A DNA stretch of 64,000 nucleotides from Sulfitobacter sp. SK012 (GCF_003352085.1 NZ_CP025804.1:4588001-4652000), one strand, 5' to 3'. Shown: positions 29,321 through 38,358, counted from the first letter of the stretch. The notes: generated by a model from the sequence alone, not told the origin. Numbers and translations: made by a program.

Positions 29321-30343
29321 GTGTTTAGGAGAATTTTAAAAGCGCTTCAATCAAGTCCTCGTCTTGAAGCAGCCGATATTTCCAATGAAATGTCGCGGTT
29401 GCTGGTTGAGAAAGGAAACGCTTGTTTGCCAATCCGCGCAACTGAAATCTCAAATCCGACTGTGAAGGCCAACCCAAATACCGTCATGAGGTTTAAGGAT
29501 GCCAACGGATGCGTGGCATATTCAAGGAGACTGACAGGTCCGGGCGCTGCGGAACGCATCAAGAAGGAGGTTCATGCATTAACCTTGGCACAGGCTCGTC
29601 TTACCGGGCATCAAGACTTAAATTCGCCCCGACTTATCGATTTCTCTGTCCAGCAAGGCTACGTCCTAGCCAGTGAGGTGCAGGGCCTCAGTATCCTCTC
29701 CAACCAAGAGCCACTGTCGCATATCGAACGCGAAGAATTCGTTCGAAACACTGGCCGATGCCTCGGGCTGTTGCACGATATCTCCGGTGGTGAGGTTGCT
29801 CCATTCAATATGAGCACGCGGATAACATTCTTGAAAAACACGACAAAGGAGACGCCGTTTAAGGATGAATACTCTCGTATTGTTGGCCTCCTTGAACAGC
29901 TCCACAATCAGGTGCGAGGATCGACTGCTCGATTCGGATTCGTTCATGGTGATGTCAATGTCGGCAATATTCTTATTGATGAGTCCAGTGTTGGAATAAT
30001 CGATTTTGAGTTTGCACACCAAGGGTGGCAGATGGGTGATGTGGCCTCTTATTTGCTTCGGCTGGAGCTTGTACAAAGTTCAACAGGAAACGGCAGCAAA
30101 GATGCTGGCATCTTAAGCAATGATGATCGATTAGCCTTTGCCGCCGGCTACGGTCTGGATCCTGCGGAGCAACCGGAATTCGGCATAATGTTGCTATTTG
30201 AAGTTACGAAGATGCTACTCAACGCACCTACCAGCTTAACCAAAGCAAATCGTGGGCGGCAAAAAAGGTTAAAACAAACAGCGGATGCCGTATTGGAAAA
30301 GCGAACAACGGACCTTTCGCAGATCATATTCGGCACACAGTGA
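29321..30343 (+). CDS. Aminoglycoside-phosphotransferase-like kinase
   Basis: 340 residues with the APH/choline-kinase fold signature: catalytic loop FVHGDVNVGNILID (about 207-220) and the metal motif GIIDFEFAHQGW (DFE in place of DFG). A nucleotide Lys is not obvious in the weakly conserved N-terminal lobe. The GTG at 29321 is the only usual start upstream of ATG 29390. However, an AGGAG stands inside the first codons, so the true start may lie a little downstream. The substrate is unknown; members phosphorylate small alcohols or amines, and drug resistance should not be assumed. Confidence 0.75.
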   Translation: MFRRILKALQSSPRLEAADISNEMSRLLVEKGNACLPIRATEISNPTVKANPNTVMRFKDANGCVAYSRRLTGPGAAERIKKEVHALTLAQARLTGHQDLNSPRLIDFSVQQGYVLASEVQGLSILSNQEPLSHIEREEFVRNTGRCLGLLHDISGGEVAPFNMSTRITFLKNTTKETPFKDEYSRIVGLLEQLHNQVRGSTARFGFVHGDVNVGNILIDESSVGIIDFEFAHQGWQMGDVASYLLRLELVQSSTGNGSKDAGILSNDDRLAFAAGYGLDPAEQPEFGIMLLFEVTKMLLNAPTSLTKANRGRQKRLKQTADAVLEKRTTDLSQIIFGTQ

Positions 30344-30522
30344 CTGCCTTGGCTCTCGACGCAAAACGCGACCGGGCGCAATTATATGCAGACAACGTCC
30401 AATACTCTCTAGTCAGCAAAATGTGTGTGGCGGCGTCCCTCCGGTTTGTCGCACCTCGCAGTACCCAGTAGAGTTGCGTAGAATTTACTCACCGGGGCCA
30501 GAGAGTACTCACAGTCCTGCGC

Positions 30523-31017
30523 TTATCCCTGTTGGCTTTGAACGACTCTCATGAGACCGAAGAGGAGGAAGGCCGCGGATATTGCGCAGGCGATGGAGCG
30601 AATGGAATTCCAGAATGCCCAACGCGGCCCGTAGGTCGCGATCCAGTATTGTAGGGTTGCTTCTGCGTCTGGTTCCATACCTGCAAGCGCCTCGTTCATC
30701 GGTACATTGAAAAACACCGTGACGCCGAAACAGCCGATTAGGTAAATGATGCCCGAGAGCAAGATCAAGGTGCTGCCAGGGCCGCTCAGAGAGATCGCCG
30801 CATAGCCGACGATGAGGAGCGATACACCAGCCATGCCGAGAAACAGGGCCATAAAAATCCAATGAAAGACCTCGCGGTTGATGACCTGCATGGTGGCCGG
30901 GCCGCCAGTAATCGCAAGTGAGCGCATGATGAAATCGGAAAACGCGAGGAAGACGCCACCGATTAGAGCATAGGCGAGAGTAGCAATTTGCATAAGCACA
31001 AATAAGAACGAGGACAT
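30523..31017 (-). CDS. DUF1772 (anthrone oxygenase-like) membrane protein
   Basis: 164 residues from ATG 31017, four transmembrane segments. The pattern ALIGGVFLAFSDFIMRSLA, then NREVFHWIFM, FFNVPMNEAL and WNSIRSIACAISA is the DUF1772 signature. Family members are poorly characterised; some fungal relatives are anthrone oxygenases. It is the last gene of a three-gene minus-strand unit with a DUF4345 protein and an NmrA-type reductase, downstream of an AraC regulator. Confidence 0.82.
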   Translation of the reverse strand: MSSFLFVLMQIATLAYALIGGVFLAFSDFIMRSLAITGGPATMQVINREVFHWIFMALFLGMAGVSLLIVGYAAISLSGPGSTLILLSGIIYLIGCFGVTVFFNVPMNEALAGMEPDAEATLQYWIATYGPRWAFWNSIRSIACAISAAFLLFGLMRVVQSQQG

Positions 31018-31084
31018 TACGAAGTCTCCAGTAAAGTTGGGTGATGTGACGGGAGGATCAGGCCTCCGCTGAGGGAGCGAGCCT

Positions 31085-31504
31085 TTATGCTTGGGTGTAT
31101 GAGGCATCGGCAGTGACAGTCGCTCGGCGACCGAAAGCGGCAAGGCACAGTGTTGCAATCAGGAGCTCGATACACAGTGCGCCGATGATACCGCCCGAAG
31201 GCGCGCCATCAACAATCAGCCCAATAATCCTGCCCACTGGAAAGGCGAGGAAAACGGTCAGTGCGGCAACCATGGAAATCTGGCTCCAAGCCTCGCGCAC
31301 TATGCCAACCAGCATTATGGCTCCGAGTGCGACAAGACCTGCCGCCGGTGCGCGCAGTTCGCTTAGCAAGTTGACGTCATTGCCAAGCGAGATGCCGTAG
31401 CTTGCGTAAAATGCGTTCGGCACCCCCAATATGGAGAGGCCGATCCCAAGTGCCGTTACTCCTGAAATGCATAGGGTTACTTTTTGAAATCGCGTGACAG
31501 GCAT
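31085..31504 (-). CDS. DUF4345-like membrane protein
   Basis: 139 residues with four hydrophobic segments from ATG 31504 (MPVTRFQKVTLCISGVTALG). Family-like features are the YGISLGNDVNLLSELRAPAAG stretch near the second helix and the final LCIELLIATLCLAAFG. No enzymatic motif is visible. It lies between the NmrA-type reductase and the DUF1772 gene; the two membrane proteins may act together. Confidence 0.72.
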   Translation of the reverse strand: MPVTRFQKVTLCISGVTALGIGLSILGVPNAFYASYGISLGNDVNLLSELRAPAAGLVALGAIMLVGIVREAWSQISMVAALTVFLAFPVGRIIGLIVDGAPSGGIIGALCIELLIATLCLAAFGRRATVTADASYTQA

Positions 31505-31539
31505 TGGATGTCCTTTCGGTTTTGGGATTGGGGGTGAGG

Positions 31540-32367
31540 TCAGGCGGCAAGAGGCCATTTATTTGCCCGTGCTGCTGTTGCAGCAAATTCGGCAAAATCA
31601 CGAGGCGGACGCCCAAGCGCACGTTGCACACCATCACAAAGGTTGGCGTTTCGACCATCCAGTGTTTCGCGTGCAATTCCTGTAAAGACATCGGCAACAA
31701 AATCACCGCCCGATTGCACCACGTTGGCGTGGAAGTCCTCGAACGTGATGGGAACATGTTGAATTTTTCGACCAATCGCTTGCGACAGAATATCGGCCAT
31801 GTCCGCAAAACTTAGGAGGCAGGGGCCCGTGACTTCGTAGAGTTCACCGAAATGATGATCCTGCGTGAGGGCAGCAACCGCGACATCGGCAATATCGTCG
31901 ATATCAATGATGGGTTCCTTGATCAGTCCTCCGGGCATGGGGAGAACGCCTGAAAGGATTGGATCGCGCAAGTAACCTTCGCTGAAGTTCTGTGCGAACC
32001 AAGACGCGCGTATGAGTGTGAAGCCGATGCCGGAATTTCGGACCACGTCTTCTGCTATGCCTGCGTGGTGTTCGCCTCGGCCTGACAATAGCACAAGCCG
32101 CTTAACCGCCGCTTCTTTAGCGATTTTGCAAAGCGCTTCGATCTTTTCGACGGCGCCGGGAAAGGCCAGATCGGGGAAATAGGTCACATAAACAGATGAG
32201 ACACCGTCAAGTGCGGCCTCCCAAGTTTTCGGCGCATCCCAGTCAAACGAGATGGCCGCGCGGCGAGAGCCGAGCCGCACCGCCAATCCCTTGGCTTGCA
32301 GGCGAGCGGCAACGCGGGACCCGGTTTTTCCGGTGGCACCGATAACGAGAATTGGCTTGTCGGTCAT
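31540..32367 (-). CDS. NmrA-like NAD(P)-binding protein
   Basis: 275 residues. The N-terminal Rossmann motif ILVIGATGKTGSRVA (about 5-19) is followed by the atypical-SDR pattern (VSSVYVTYFPDL, RLVLLSGRGEHHAG, TLIRASWFAQNFSEGY). Members act as redox sensors or NADPH:quinone oxidoreductases and lack the usual SDR Tyr-x-x-x-Lys. It is the first gene of the three-gene unit, with the AraC regulator directly upstream on the same strand. Confidence 0.86.
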   Translation of the reverse strand: MTDKPILVIGATGKTGSRVAARLQAKGLAVRLGSRRAAISFDWDAPKTWEAALDGVSSVYVTYFPDLAFPGAVEKIEALCKIAKEAAVKRLVLLSGRGEHHAGIAEDVVRNSGIGFTLIRASWFAQNFSEGYLRDPILSGVLPMPGGLIKEPIIDIDDIADVAVAALTQDHHFGELYEVTGPCLLSFADMADILSQAIGRKIQHVPITFEDFHANVVQSGGDFVADVFTGIARETLDGRNANLCDGVQRALGRPPRDFAEFAATAARANKWPLAA

Positions 32368-32473
32368 TGGTCATACTCCTTGGTAAAATGTGATGACCAA
32401 GGTGTAGGGGATGCAGTTCATTGCAGTATTGACCGGGGATGCCATTCTTTTGACCGTCATCGCCAAAAGGCAG

Positions 32474-33478
32474 CTAAGTTTTGGAGTTATCCTTGCGGAA
32501 ACTGGCGGGCGTGTATCCGACCCACCTTTTGAACGCCCGTGTGAAAGAACTCTGTTCGGAGAAACCGGTAAGGAAGGCGACCTCTGCCAATGAATATCGC
32601 GCGTCGCGCAACAGGCCCTCTGCCAGTTCTCTCCGGGTTGCGACCGTCAAGGACTGGAAGCTTAAGCCATGTTCAGACAGGCGGCGATGAAAGGATCTAG
32701 CACTCATGCCAAGACCACGAGCAATATTGGTCATCCGAGGTGGCCCTTCGCTTAGAGAACGTGCAATGGCGTCTTTGGTTTTGCCTTCCAGAGTTTCCGA
32801 TTTGCCGATTTTGTCCAATTCCACATCAAGATGCGAAAGCAAGAAACGGGTGATCCCTTCGTCACCCAGGATGTTGGTTTGCGAGAGTGCTTCGGACGAA
32901 ACAAGAAGCGCATCGAAATCTGAGTTGAAGTGGACCGGGCAGTCGAAATACGCCTCATGATATTGCAGTGTCGCGGGCGGCGCGTGCCTGAAATGGACTT
33001 CATCGGGCGCGAACGGAACCGGACAAACCTGACGGCTGAGTGAAACGGCACTGGCCAAGTTCGCTTCATTGGAAAGCCGCATGCCAAGACGCCGTGGGCC
33101 TGAACGGTGCAGGATAAAAAGCGTCCCATGATCCGTTTGGCGCAGTTCGTACTCAACGACATTGGTCCAAAGACGGGCATAGCGCTCCACCCGAGAATAT
33201 GACCCCATCAGGGTGGGCGCGGCCTTCCACGCGAGGCCTAAGGCCCCATAATCGTCACAGCGCATCGAAGCGCCACCTCGAAGCGGCAACTCAGTAACGT
33301 CGGTTTGCTGATTTATGCCCTCCAACACGTCATAATAGACTGTGTCGTGAATCATGACCTTTGGGTCCCAAGGCGCGTCGTAATCAAGACCTGCCAACCC
33401 AAGAAGTGCGCGATTATCAATACCCGGCCCTGCCGCATCTACCATCTTGCGGGCAAAAAGAGAGGTGATCATTCCCAT
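32474..33478 (-). CDS. AraC family transcriptional regulator (Arabinose_bd-type N-terminus)
   Basis: 334 residues. The N-terminal about 200 residues follow the OruR/ArgR-like family of AraC regulators (ALLGLAGLDYDAPWDP, GALGLAWKAAPTL). The C-terminal HTH18 domain reads IARGLGMSARSFHRRLSEHG and YSLAEVAFLTGFSEQSSFTR AFKRW. ATG 33478 and ATG 33472 are both possible starts. It lies upstream of the NmrA/DUF4345/DUF1772 unit with a 106-bp gap, and probably activates it. Confidence 0.9.
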   Translation of the reverse strand: MGMITSLFARKMVDAAGPGIDNRALLGLAGLDYDAPWDPKVMIHDTVYYDVLEGINQQTDVTELPLRGGASMRCDDYGALGLAWKAAPTLMGSYSRVERYARLWTNVVEYELRQTDHGTLFILHRSGPRRLGMRLSNEANLASAVSLSRQVCPVPFAPDEVHFRHAPPATLQYHEAYFDCPVHFNSDFDALLVSSEALSQTNILGDEGITRFLLSHLDVELDKIGKSETLEGKTKDAIARSLSEGPPRMTNIARGLGMSARSFHRRLSEHGLSFQSLTVATRRELAEGLLRDARYSLAEVAFLTGFSEQSSFTRAFKRWVGYTPASFRKDNSKT

Positions 33479-33508
33479 GGCAAGATTTTAGAGACGGGCA
33501 CGTTCATG

Positions 33509-33877
33509 TCACCCCCAATTCGGAGCCAGCTTCCACTGCATCGCACCACATGCGCCAACAAAGGTTGCTATCCCTACTGCCCAAATGATCCCTCCAGCTG
33601 TTGTGATCCATACTCCGGTGATGAGCAGCAATGCCGTCGCAACAACCCAAATCGCATCACCAAGCGCAAAGGCAAGAATGCTCAATCTGTCTGGGTCTGC
33701 GCTCAGGCTCTTCCAGACCAGCATCAAGGCATTGATCAAGAGCCCCGCGCCCAAAACCTGCACCAGCAATACGGGCGGGTTGCCCGTGAAATTTGCTGTT
33801 GCTGGACCAGCAAAGGCAAAGAGCGCGCCGAAGAATGCGCAGGAAACGGCGTTGGCCCTCAAAACTAGCTTTAGCAT
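33509..33877 (-). CDS. Small four-helix membrane protein
   Basis: 122 residues, mostly four hydrophobic helices (CAFFGALFAFAGPATANF, VLGAGLLINALMLVW, ILAFALGDAIWVVATALLLI, GIIWAVGIATFVGACGAMQ). The layout resembles SPW-like or DUF-type small membrane proteins, but I do not assign a family. It diverges from the MarR gene with a 19-bp inverted repeat between them, so MarR probably controls it. Confidence 0.72.
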   Translation of the reverse strand: MLKLVLRANAVSCAFFGALFAFAGPATANFTGNPPVLLVQVLGAGLLINALMLVWKSLSADPDRLSILAFALGDAIWVVATALLLITGVWITTAGGIIWAVGIATFVGACGAMQWKLAPNWG

Positions 33878-33895
33878 TGTAGGGTTCCTCTCATC

Positions 33896-33914
33896 TTGTT
33901 AACCTAGTTTACAA
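33896..33914. promoter_or_regulatory. Likely MarR operator between divergent genes
   Basis: TTGTTAAC, CTA, GTTTACAA: inverted repeat matching at 7 of 8 arm positions, lying 19 bp from the small membrane gene start and 20 bp from the marR start. MarR dimers bind dyads of about this size, so autoregulation plus control of the neighbour is plausible. Confidence 0.5.
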
Positions 33915-33933
33915 ATAGTGGAGAGGTATTTTT

Positions 33934-34407
33934 ATGTCAACTGAGTTAACAAGAAAATCTCCGGTGGCAGGATTCGATTTGCTCGAAAGTCATGCACTTG
34001 CGCTCACCCAGGCTACTGAAATTTTCCGGGAACGTATGATCACTTGGTTGCTGTCAAAGCTATTGAATGATGGCTTTGAAGGGCTGAAGGCCAACCAACT
34101 GACCTTTCTTGGCTCTTTGGATTGCGGGGCGAATTTCGCTGCTGAGTTGGCACGGACACTTAGGATTTCGCGTCAGGCCGTACATAAAACAGTGCGAGAG
34201 TTAGAAACAGCGGGTTGGCTGGCAACACGGCCCGACGAAAAATTGGGCAATCAGCGCATCATCGTTTTTACCGAAGAAGGTGAACGGATGATGTCTCGTG
34301 CGCGGGCACATTTTTCGGAACTAGACACGCTGTTGCAACGGGAGTTTGGCGAAGACAAACTGCTCGAGCTTCAGGGACTATTGGGTTTCGACCCCAATAA
34401 GCCGTAA
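33934..34407 (+). CDS. MarR family transcriptional regulator
   Basis: 157 residues. The winged helix is clear: QLTFLGSLDCGANFAAELAR, then LRISRQAVHKTVRELETAG and a wing RPDEKLGNQRIIVFTEEG. GAGAGG lies about 8 nt before the ATG at 33934. It is divergent from a small four-helix membrane protein gene that shares an inverted repeat with it. The ligand is unknown. Confidence 0.9.
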   Translation: MSTELTRKSPVAGFDLLESHALALTQATEIFRERMITWLLSKLLNDGFEGLKANQLTFLGSLDCGANFAAELARTLRISRQAVHKTVRELETAGWLATRPDEKLGNQRIIVFTEEGERMMSRARAHFSELDTLLQREFGEDKLLELQGLLGFDPNKP

Positions 34408-34756
34408 TAATATCAATGATTTGAAGTCTCAAAATCGAAGCTGGACCGGATAAACAGCGAATTCCGGCTCGACAAGGCTGTCTCAAGCATTTGCCGAAAA
34501 TGCGCCTACGCCTCGTCAGCGACATGTCTTTAAAAGAGCGCCTGAAAAACCCTGACGAGCAGGACAGTGCATGAGGGGTCGGTGGGGAACCCCATCATAG
34601 CTGTAGTCGTCTTGGCATGCTCTTATCCACATTTATCGATGGCTTGGCGAAGTCGGCAAAAATACACTTTGCCAGCGCTGTAGTTAACTCCAATGGCCAC
34701 TGCGCGCCCTCGCAGCAATCTACCAAACAGTTGACTGATGGCGTTTCATTTTGTTA
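34408..34756. other. Intergenic stretch, nothing recognised
   Basis: 349 bp between the MarR and ArsR genes. No open frame has family character, and no strong hairpin with a T tract was seen. The last bases run into the palindrome over the arsR start. Confidence 0.4.
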
Positions 34757-34774
34757 TTCACCCATATGGGTGAA
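34757..34774. promoter_or_regulatory. 18-bp perfect palindrome covering the arsR start codon
   Basis: TTCACCCATATGGGTGAA is a perfect dyad with the ATG of the ArsR gene (34766-34768) at its centre. A dimeric ArsR repressor bound here would block its own initiation directly. No ribosome site precedes the ATG, so the transcript may be leaderless or nearly so. Confidence 0.6.
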
Positions 34775-35113
34775 CGAATCAAAACAAACGCGCTTAGCGA
34801 ACTACTTAAGGCTGCAAGTGATCCAACCCGCCGCGCTATTCTGACGCTATTGGCCCAGAATGGCCCCATGCGCGTAACGGACATTCATGCGCAGTTTGAA
34901 ATGAGCCTCAACTCGATCTCCAAGCACATCAAAATGTTGGAACGCGCGGGTTTGGTCATTCGGCGCACCGATTGGCGTGAGCATCTCATCGAAGTTCAAA
35001 TGGCTCCGCTTTCGGAGATCGACAGGTGGTTCGCCGACCTGCGCTCAATCTGGGACCTTAGATTAGAAGCACTCGACACATTGATAACAAAAGGAAACAG
35101 CAAAGATGAATGA
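34766..35113 (+). CDS. ArsR/SmtB-type winged-helix regulator
   Basis: 115 residues. Signature: LLKAASDPTRRAILTLLAQ, VTDIHAQFEMSLNSISKHIK and MLERAGLVIRRTDWREHLIE. There are no metal-binding Cys motifs, so it belongs to the group paired with SRPBCC (AHSA1) proteins. The ATG at 34766 lies in a perfect palindrome; a TTG at 34751 would add five residues. It overlaps the next gene by 8 nt, forming the common ArsR-SRPBCC pair. Confidence 0.9.
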   Translation: MGERIKTNALSELLKAASDPTRRAILTLLAQNGPMRVTDIHAQFEMSLNSISKHIKMLERAGLVIRRTDWREHLIEVQMAPLSEIDRWFADLRSIWDLRLEALDTLITKGNSKDE

Positions 35114-35531
35114 TCTAAATTTGACAGTAGAACGCACGATCAATGCCCCCCCAGCAGACGTGTTCAACGCATGGCTAAACCCAGAAATGTTGCGCCAATT
35201 TATGATGCCTGCGGCTGGTATGTCTGTGCCAAAAGCATCCAATGAGCCAAAGGAAGGGGGGCGGTTTGAAATTGTTATGCTCGCTGGGGAAAACGAAATT
35301 CCGCACGCCGGGACATACCGCGAAATCAGCCCGCATGATCGCATCGTCTTTACATGGGAGAGCCCCTTTTCCGTTGACGATAGCACAGTCACATTAACCT
35401 TTACCCCGGCTGACGAGGGGACCCATGTGACGCTCACGCATGTGCGCTTTAGCGATGCTGAAGCCCGTGACAATCACAAAGGCGGCTGGGTCAGTATCCT
35501 CGACGCACTCGACGCAACACTTGCTGCATAG
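35106..35531 (+). CDS. SRPBCC (AHSA1-type) domain protein
   Basis: 141 residues of a START-like helix-grip fold: VERTINAPPADVFNAWLNPE, YREISPHDRIVFTWESPF, then VTLTFTPADEGTHVTLTHVRF and GGWVSILDALDATL. Members bind hydrophobic ligands; no specific ligand can be read. It overlaps the ArsR gene by 8 nt and lies 12 nt before the DUF1761 gene, making a three-gene unit. Confidence 0.9.
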   Translation: MNDLNLTVERTINAPPADVFNAWLNPEMLRQFMMPAAGMSVPKASNEPKEGGRFEIVMLAGENEIPHAGTYREISPHDRIVFTWESPFSVDDSTVTLTFTPADEGTHVTLTHVRFSDAEARDNHKGGWVSILDALDATLAA

Positions 35532-35543
35532 ATTGGAAAAACA

Positions 35544-35921
35544 ATGGACATCGCACTTATGAATTGGACGGCAATCGTCGTCGGTACCATCGCAGCATTC
35601 GGCCTTGGCATGATTTGGTTTAGCCCAATGATGTTCGGCAAAAGTTGGGCAGCAGGAAGCCATAACATACAGCCTCCTGCGTCCCCGCCGATCATGGCAA
35701 TGGTCATACAGTTTGTCGGCACAGCTCTGCTGGCACTGGTTGTGGGAATTACAGAAACCAATCAAGCGATCATGACTGCGGTCGGTGCCATTTTGGCGGT
35801 GACTTTTGTCGTTGCCGGCATGGATTTGTTTAGTCAAAAATCAGGCAAAGCGACTGTGATTGATGCGGGCTACGTTGTGGCTTCGGGTGCCTTGATGATC
35901 CTTGCTCAGGGGTTGATCTAG
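35544..35921 (+). CDS. DUF1761 membrane protein
   Basis: 125 residues with four hydrophobic helices. The motif GLGMIWFSPMMFGKSWAAG after the first helix is the hallmark of DUF1761. The function is unknown. It is the third gene of the ArsR-SRPBCC unit and probably under ArsR control. Confidence 0.84.
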   Translation: MDIALMNWTAIVVGTIAAFGLGMIWFSPMMFGKSWAAGSHNIQPPASPPIMAMVIQFVGTALLALVVGITETNQAIMTAVGAILAVTFVVAGMDLFSQKSGKATVIDAGYVVASGALMILAQGLI

Positions 35922-36076
35922 CGACTTGGACCAGTGCGGCAATTTGCAGAAAAGCCTGCTTGGGGGGGTGGGGGACGGAATCCAACGACCCATGGTTTGC
36001 AGATATTCTGTCAAGTATGCCAAACAAAGCGACCGCGATTGCAATCGACAAAAACGGTCTGGATTCGGGGATGGAC

Positions 36077-36613
36077 CTATGATCGCCCATCCAGACTTAA
36101 TGCCGCCACTTCCTTCCAATTTTCCTGCCAGATCACGATGCTATCTTCGAATTGAGGAGTGGACTGGGCACGCTCCAAATTGTTGTTCCTTCCCTCGCCT
36201 CGGACAACAATTAGCCCCGCCATGCCTAGATCGGCGTGCGGGATGCAGGTATATCCGTAAAAACTAGGAACGGTGAGGGTCAATGCAACTTCTTTGTCGA
36301 TGCCAACGGCCCATTCTGTGACCCCTTCAGGAAGCATATTCCAAGATGAAGCTGTAATGTGACCACGGTTCGCTGCACGAAGAATGACGGTGTCGCCGGA
36401 GTTTGTCACAACGACTTTTGAACTGAACACCATGTAACGATATTCTTGCGATGGATCGTCGTTCAGCATTTTGATTTCATGTGTCACCTGGGCATTGGAA
36501 ACCACGGGCAATGCTCCCGGCGCAAAAGCGCCTGCAACGATAAGCCTTAGACTTGGGCGATGAGTAACATTGGGCGTCATTTTCCACATATCAACAGACA
36601 TTCTGCGGATCAA
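36077..36613 (-). CDS. Pseudoazurin-like cupredoxin
   Basis: 178 residues: a hydrophobic leader (about 22-40, AGAFAPGALPVVSNA) followed by a type 1 copper domain. Ligands can be read as His in RGHITASSWNMLPEG, then Cys, His and Met in TCIPHADLGMAGLIVV. This matches pseudoazurin, a periplasmic electron carrier, but the C-terminal tail (about 40 residues) is longer than usual. It overlaps the multicopper oxidase stop by 4 nt, so the two are probably redox partners. Several N-terminal ATGs leave the exact start open. Confidence 0.8.
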   Translation of the reverse strand: MIRRMSVDMWKMTPNVTHRPSLRLIVAGAFAPGALPVVSNAQVTHEIKMLNDDPSQEYRYMVFSSKVVVTNSGDTVILRAANRGHITASSWNMLPEGVTEWAVGIDKEVALTLTVPSFYGYTCIPHADLGMAGLIVVRGEGRNNNLERAQSTPQFEDSIVIWQENWKEVAALSLDGRS

Positions 36614-38016
36614 ACGACCCGGATATAACCTGACAGCCCCGTTTTTTGATGCTCAATCACATGGCAATGGAACGCCCAGTCACCGGGGTTGTCGGCCAGC
36701 ACAGCGATATCGACGATCTCGTCCTTCAACAGAAGCAGCGTGTCAGTAAAATAGGCCGGTATGTGCCGCAAGTTTGAACGGATGGGCTTAAAGACCAATC
36801 CATGCAAGTGAATGGGGTGTAGATTGGGGGACTCATTTCGCATCCGCAAAATATAGCTTTGGCCTTGGTGCATGGTAAGAACTGGGCCCGTGCCTTCGAC
36901 AGCGTCGCCGGGCCATGGGTTCCGGTTGATCGACCAGAAGATATAATCGAACGTCCCACAAAGACCGTTATTTGTGCCGTCGCCCTTTGGTGTCCGCCCA
37001 ACGACAATCTCCTGAATTATTGCTGCTTCGATGTCTGGCTTCTCAAAGGAGTTACGTGGCAATGGCTGCAAATCATCCTTTGCGCGTTGGAGATCTTGGC
37101 CAATTGCCCGCATTTTGGCGACAACAAACGGGGTCCGACCCAAAAGCCCTGTGAACACAACTTCCTGCCCTTCCCTTGCCGGTGCGACAAAGGCAACGTC
37201 GACACGTTGCCCCGGCCCCAGCAAAAGCGGTGCTTCAATTGTTGGCCAGAGAATGGCTTCTTCAATAGGATGCCCGTCCCAAGCAATGATTTGCCCCGGC
37301 ACATCTGGGAATACGAGCTTATGCACCCGGGTGGTATCTGTCCCGCGAAGCGCAATCGGATCAGTCCGCCAGCGGGCACATCGCAAACAGGCTACCGTTG
37401 CCAGTTTGCTGTTTGTACATTGCCTAAGGTACCGCCACGCGCCGCGCGCGGTAAAATATGGTAGAACTGATCTATCCTCGGTAAGGCGGAAATCTTTAAG
37501 ATTGAGCGGAATATCAGCGTCAAATGACAGATCATCTGCTTCTTCGACAATCAGAATACCGGTCAGACCCAAGGCCATTTGTGACATGGTCATGCAATGT
37601 GGGTGGTACCAATAGGTCCCTGCATCCGGAGGCGTGAATTCGTACCTGAAAGTTTCGTTTTGGCCGATTGGAAACTGCGTCAAGTAAGGGAATCCATCCA
37701 TCGCATTTGGCAGCCGGATTCCATGCCAGTGCATCGTCGAGTAATCCTCAAGCCCATTCGTATAGTCAATAATCGCAGGCTTGCCTTGTCTCAAACGAAG
37801 GACTCGCGGAAGTGCATTGTCTTCTGATCTCACGAGGCCGCGGGTGACGACTTCGCCAAACGCATAGGATGTCATCCGCGATCGAAGACGAAAGTGTCGA
37901 TCTGGCTCTGCAAAAAGAGCCTTTGCACCTGCCGTCCCAGCTAGCGCGAGCCCGCCGGCTCCCGCTAATATCTCTCTGCGCTTGAACAACCGCTCTGTCT
38001 CGAACAGGCTACGCAC
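36610..38016 (-). CDS. Multicopper oxidase with internal compensated frameshift
   Basis: 468 residues from a GTG, with a Tat-like leader (FKRREILAGAGGLALAG). Copper motifs are present: HWHGIRLP and YWYHPHCMTMSQM near the N-terminus, HPIHLHGLVF and WAFHCHVIEHQKTGLSGY at the C-terminus. Three cupredoxin domains are expected. About 30-35 residues in the middle (YLRQCTNSKLATVACLRC and on) do not look like the family. The adjacent frame does (GTLGNVQTANWQR, DVPAGGLIRLRFAG), so two opposite indels flank that segment. The protein stays open but has a foreign patch. It may be active or decaying. Confidence 0.8.
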   Translation of the reverse strand: MRSLFETERLFKRREILAGAGGLALAGTAGAKALFAEPDRHFRLRSRMTSYAFGEVVTRGLVRSEDNALPRVLRLRQGKPAIIDYTNGLEDYSTMHWHGIRLPNAMDGFPYLTQFPIGQNETFRYEFTPPDAGTYWYHPHCMTMSQMALGLTGILIVEEADDLSFDADIPLNLKDFRLTEDRSVLPYFTARGAWRYLRQCTNSKLATVACLRCARWRTDPIALRGTDTTRVHKLVFPDVPGQIIAWDGHPIEEAILWPTIEAPLLLGPGQRVDVAFVAPAREGQEVVFTGLLGRTPFVVAKMRAIGQDLQRAKDDLQPLPRNSFEKPDIEAAIIQEIVVGRTPKGDGTNNGLCGTFDYIFWSINRNPWPGDAVEGTGPVLTMHQGQSYILRMRNESPNLHPIHLHGLVFKPIRSNLRHIPAYFTDTLLLLKDEIVDIAVLADNPGDWAFHCHVIEHQKTGLSGYIRVV

Positions 38017-38358
38017 TCCAAAGTTGAATTTTACCTGATAGTTTTAATCAAGTATTGGTATCCCACGTGAAAACCGAAAGTCAAAAAGCATTTGGATCGC
38101 ATAGAGCTCCAAAACCACCCAGCTGACGAAACCTCTCCAGCTTCTAAATGGCCTACAAGATAAGACCAAGTAGCCACGGACACACAACGGGACACCAGAC
38201 GTTCGGGGCTATTCTCACACAATCCTTGGCTGTGACAGATCACGCCCAAGAACAGCCGTCGCAGCTCAAAATGACACTTCGACCAGAGTTGAAGTAGGCC
38301 GCAAAACAAGCGGTGGCGATGGATCAGCGATATTGTGAAAAACTCGAGCAGTTACGCA
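38017..38358. other. Intergenic stretch upstream of the multicopper oxidase
   Basis: 342 bp. A 92-codon open frame on the minus strand (38031-38309) is Cys/Trp-rich without family character and ends 15 bp before the oxidase start; I do not support it as a gene. The promoter of the oxidase-cupredoxin pair must lie here. Confidence 0.4.

Noticed and set aside
29321..30343. Antibiotic-resistance call for the APH-like gene
   Set aside because: The fold is shared by many metabolic kinases, and nothing in the sequence points to drug binding.
38031..38309. 92-codon minus-strand frame upstream of the multicopper oxidase
   Set aside because: Cys/Trp-rich random-looking sequence in the expected promoter region; no motif.
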